From Paenibacillus uliginis N3/975 (lineage in GTDB: Bacteria > Bacillota > Bacilli > Paenibacillales > Paenibacillaceae), in contig NZ_LT840184.1 in assembly GCF_900177425.1 (NCBI RefSeq), positions 16,308-80,307 of the forward strand: a stretch of DNA of 64,000 nt, given 5' to 3'. Positions 62,019-64,000 of the stretch are shown here, piece by piece (position 1 is the stretch's first letter; each line of letters begins with the position of its first letter). The position numbers and the translations under genes are program-made. The notes beneath the pieces are model-generated. The model was not told where the DNA came from, made no database searches, and saw only the letters and a list, made by a program, of their open reading frames with translations.

Positions 62019-62054
62019 GCTAAGCGTCTCCTTTAGTAATGAAAGTGATGGATA

Positions 62055-63149
62055 TTACAATCTCCTTACGGTCTGTCGTTCGATGAGCTTGACCGGAACG
62101 ACTACGTTTTCCATTGATTGTTCGTGAGGCTTCTCAATGAGCTGTATTAGGCTCTGTGCAGCCCGATATCCCATTGTGCCAAAGTCTTGTGAAATGGTAG
62201 TCAGCTTGGGCTCTACAAAGCTTGCGAGATGGATATTATCAAATCCCACAATGGAGAAATCGTCGGGTACAGACAGACCCAGCTCCTTGGCGATTTGAAT
62301 AATCTCTATGGCGATAATATCATTCTCAGTGACTATTCCTGTGATTCCTTGCTCCAAGATCGTTTGAATAAAGCGGATATAATACTCTCTCCCGTTGTCA
62401 TCATCGTGCTTTAAATAACGTTCGGTTACGTCATTCACGCTCTGATCAATCAAATCATAATCAAACAACGCTTTTAAATAGCCAAAGTATCGTTCGCGTA
62501 TCGAAGAGGAATATTCCACTTTTAGCGAGGAGATAAAGGCTATTTTTTTGTGGTTGTTCTCGATTAGATGCTTGGTTGCCTGGTAAGCACCATCAAAGTT
62601 ATCCGACACAACGGACAGAAACGGAATGCCTTCAACACCTTTATCCATCGTTATAAAAGGGAATTGGGATAAATGACATTGGTACAAAATGCCGAGGTCC
62701 GAGATGCTGCTCACGGGATAAAAAATGATGCCCGAATTCGAACTTTGAAGAGCAGCCTGCAGCAGTTTCCCTTGTCCGACAATCGTGTTGGACTGGATAT
62801 TGAGGGTGTATTCTGTTCCCGCAAGGTATTCATTGATTCCCTTTTCGTAATCGCCAAGACCCGGATTATGAGTGAACGGCAGGATAAGTAAAATCTCTTT
62901 GCTGGCTTTATCCAAGGAACGATTGGCCGGAAGCACGGAATTGACAAAGCTGCCCTTGCCCTGTACGCGATAGATCAGATTGGCATTCTCCAGTTCGGTG
63001 AGTGCTCTCTTGGATGTAATTCGACTCACGTTGTATTTTTTGGAGATTTCGGCTTCTGTTGGAAGTTTGTCACCGATCTTTAGTTCACCAGATTCAATCT
63101 TCGTTTTTAAGGCAATGACGATATGTTGATATAGTGGAATGTTTCCCAT
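62055..63149 (-). CDS. GntR-LacI-type sugar regulator (AraR-like)
   Basis: A 364-residue repressor. An N-terminal GntR winged helix (about 3-70, LPTEAEISKKYNVSRITSKRAL) is fused to a LacI-type ligand domain (about 80-362, SIVGFDNIHLASFVEPKLTTI). This AraR-like fusion responds to sugars. AAGGGG precedes the ATG. The shared 10-bp palindromes at 63171 and 63505 are likely operators for it and for the divergent binding protein. Confidence 0.9.
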   Translation of the reverse strand: MGNIPLYQHIVIALKTKIESGELKIGDKLPTEAEISKKYNVSRITSKRALTELENANLIYRVQGKGSFVNSVLPANRSLDKASKEILLILPFTHNPGLGDYEKGINEYLAGTEYTLNIQSNTIVGQGKLLQAALQSSNSGIIFYPVSSISDLGILYQCHLSQFPFITMDKGVEGIPFLSVVSDNFDGAYQATKHLIENNHKKIAFISSLKVEYSSSIRERYFGYLKALFDYDLIDQSVNDVTERYLKHDDDNGREYYIRFIQTILEQGITGIVTENDIIAIEIIQIAKELGLSVPDDFSIVGFDNIHLASFVEPKLTTISQDFGTMGYRAAQSLIQLIEKPHEQSMENVVVPVKLIERQTVRRL

Positions 63150-63533
63150 GTACAGTCCCCTTGCTAAATTTGATATATCATTTAATTATGGATATGTCAA
63201 AGTATTGTAAATATTTTTTGAAAGCTAAATCGTTGTTACATTGAACTTTTAGAGAGTCATCAAAACACATCCGCTAAAGGGCATCAATAACCGTGATACC
63301 ATGGGATTATTCAATAATGCTTCTCCATGATAGCTTTCACTTGCAGTTCAACTCTTAGGTTTCAAACCCTGAGAAAGGTCTTAGTCTCATAGTATATATA
63401 TGTGCTAAAGATTTCAAGGATAATCGCTTACATCACCAAAAAATAGAAATGTAAGCGCTAGACAAATACGATAGTATATCATATAATCAGTTTGTAATTG
63501 AACATGATATATCAAATATTGGGGGTTGGTTGA
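63150..63533. promoter_or_regulatory. Divergent control region with paired operators and a cre-like dyad
   Basis: No gene is present in these 384 bases. TGATATATCA, a perfect palindrome, is at 63171-63180 near the regulator start and at 63505-63514 near the binding-protein start. CGCTTACAT (63425-63433) and ATGTAAGCG (63449-63457) form a 9-bp perfect inverted repeat. Its right half, TGTAAGCGCT, resembles a CcpA cre site. Confidence 0.6.
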
Positions 63534-64000
63534 GTGTTTACTTCGAAAAAGGGGAAAGTTGTAATATCAATGTTGCTAGCATCGTCCCTGCTCGTTACAG
63601 CTTGTGGTGGTAAATCAGAGGAAGCGAAGAAACCGGATTCTGGTGATGCGAGCACGAAAACGACAGAAATTTCGCTCTTAAGACCAAGCTGGAACAACCT
63701 GCGGCCTGCATCAAGCGATTTGTGGATGTGGAAAGAATACGAGAAAATGTCCGGAATTAAAGTGAACTGGGAAGAGCTCACGGATATCGGCGAGAAGAAA
63801 AACGTCATTTTGACCAGAGGCGATCTGCCTGATGCGTTCTATCAAGTGGACTGGAACAATGGAGAATTGCTGAAATACGGTAAGCAAGGTCTGTTCTTGC
63901 CGCTGGAGGATTTGATCAAGGAGCATGCGCCGAATCTGCAGAAGTATCTCGAGGAGAACGAAGATGTAAGAAAAGGGTTAACCAGTGCGGATGGTCACAT
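63534..64000 (+). CDS. Extracellular solute-binding lipoprotein (family 1), truncated by window end
   Basis: The first 155 residues are visible. A lysine-rich start and hydrophobic core end in lipobox LLVTACGG, followed by a serine/lysine linker and the start of a carbohydrate-binding-protein fold (EKMSGIKVNWEEL, LTRGDLPDAFYQVDW, PLEDLIKEHAPNL). This resembles the LplA/YtcQ-like binding proteins of oligosaccharide ABC importers. The GTG at 63534 directly follows an in-frame TGA, so it is the first possible start. It is divergent from the GntR-LacI regulator and GH92, suggesting uptake of mannose-containing glycans. Confidence 0.85.
   Translation, partial: MFTSKKGKVVISMLLASSLLVTACGGKSEEAKKPDSGDASTKTTEISLLRPSWNNLRPASSDLWMWKEYEKMSGIKVNWEELTDIGEKKNVILTRGDLPDAFYQVDWNNGELLKYGKQGLFLPLEDLIKEHAPNLQKYLEENEDVRKGLTSADGH

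Noticed and set aside
1..64000. tRNA, rRNA, riboswitch or prophage regions
   Set aside because: No cloverleaf, rRNA segment, recognisable riboswitch core, integrase or phage structural gene was seen by eye; a covariance search could still find small RNAs.

Overview
The window comes from a low-to-mid-GC endospore-forming Firmicute, most likely a Paenibacillus or close relative. The signs are strong AAGGAGG-type ribosome sites, frequent TTG and GTG starts, FeoAB and FecCD-type siderophore uptake, GntR/LacI sugar regulators, a GH92 mannosidase, and short coat-like proteins. Assignments rest on motifs and family knowledge; no database search was run.

Layout. 1-1,126 is mobile-element debris: the 3' part of a tnpB gene and an internally deleted IS1182-like element with matching ends. 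1,127-6,901 is a visibly AT-richer block: an OmpR/EnvZ-type two-component system, a secreted protein built from 177-bp tandem repeats, and an ldh-lctP lactate operon. A HAD phosphatase and a YdeI-family protein follow, then a second IS1182-like remnant at 8.7 kb, so the block is bracketed by same-orientation debris. 9-17.9 kb holds scattered metabolic and regulatory genes: an APH-like kinase, a flavin monooxygenase behind a Fur-like box, an AraC regulator, an ATP pyrophosphatase, a MerR regulator next to a 19-bp-spacer promoter driving a diaminopentanoate dehydrogenase-like gene, and a TetR-hydrolase pair.

18.1-30.4 kb is an iron-acquisition region. feoA-feoB and a Cys-rich FeoB partner are followed by a siderophore locus: an AraC regulator fused to a FecB-like ligand domain, two lipoprotein binding proteins, two FecCD permeases, an ABC exporter, a FecE-type ATPase and a ferredoxin-NADP reductase-like flavoprotein. 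Fur-like boxes precede feoA, the regulator, the first binding protein and the permeases. No siderophore synthesis gene is present, so xenosiderophore uptake, reductive iron release and ligand efflux is the simplest reading.

30.5-46 kb carries accessory genes: a DoxX-esterase-LigB set resembling quinone detoxification, WYL, HxlR, XRE-cupin and ArsR regulators with palindromic sites, an RCC1-repeat protein, and a PocR-AraC regulator divergent from glycerol dehydrogenase and dihydroxyacetone kinase. 46-49 kb holds two small coat-like proteins and an adaptive DNA-alkylation operon (adaA-alkA-ogt). 49-59.8 kb includes a helix-turn-helix protein fused to a GyrB-like ATPase, a lipoprotein amidohydrolase, a divergent GIY-YIG protein, an orphan mraY paralogue, an NSS-family transporter, a truncated glycosyltransferase, and a membrane-anchored GDPD divergent from an FHA-winged-helix regulator. 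59.8-64 kb is a glycan locus (GH92, its GntR/LacI regulator, and a divergent binding protein cut by the window edge) with the same TGATATATCA site at both promoters.

The best candidates for something undescribed are the HTH-GyrB-ATPase protein with its 14-bp palindrome, the siderophore locus with an embedded exporter and reductase, and the two-component system beside the 177-bp-repeat secreted protein.
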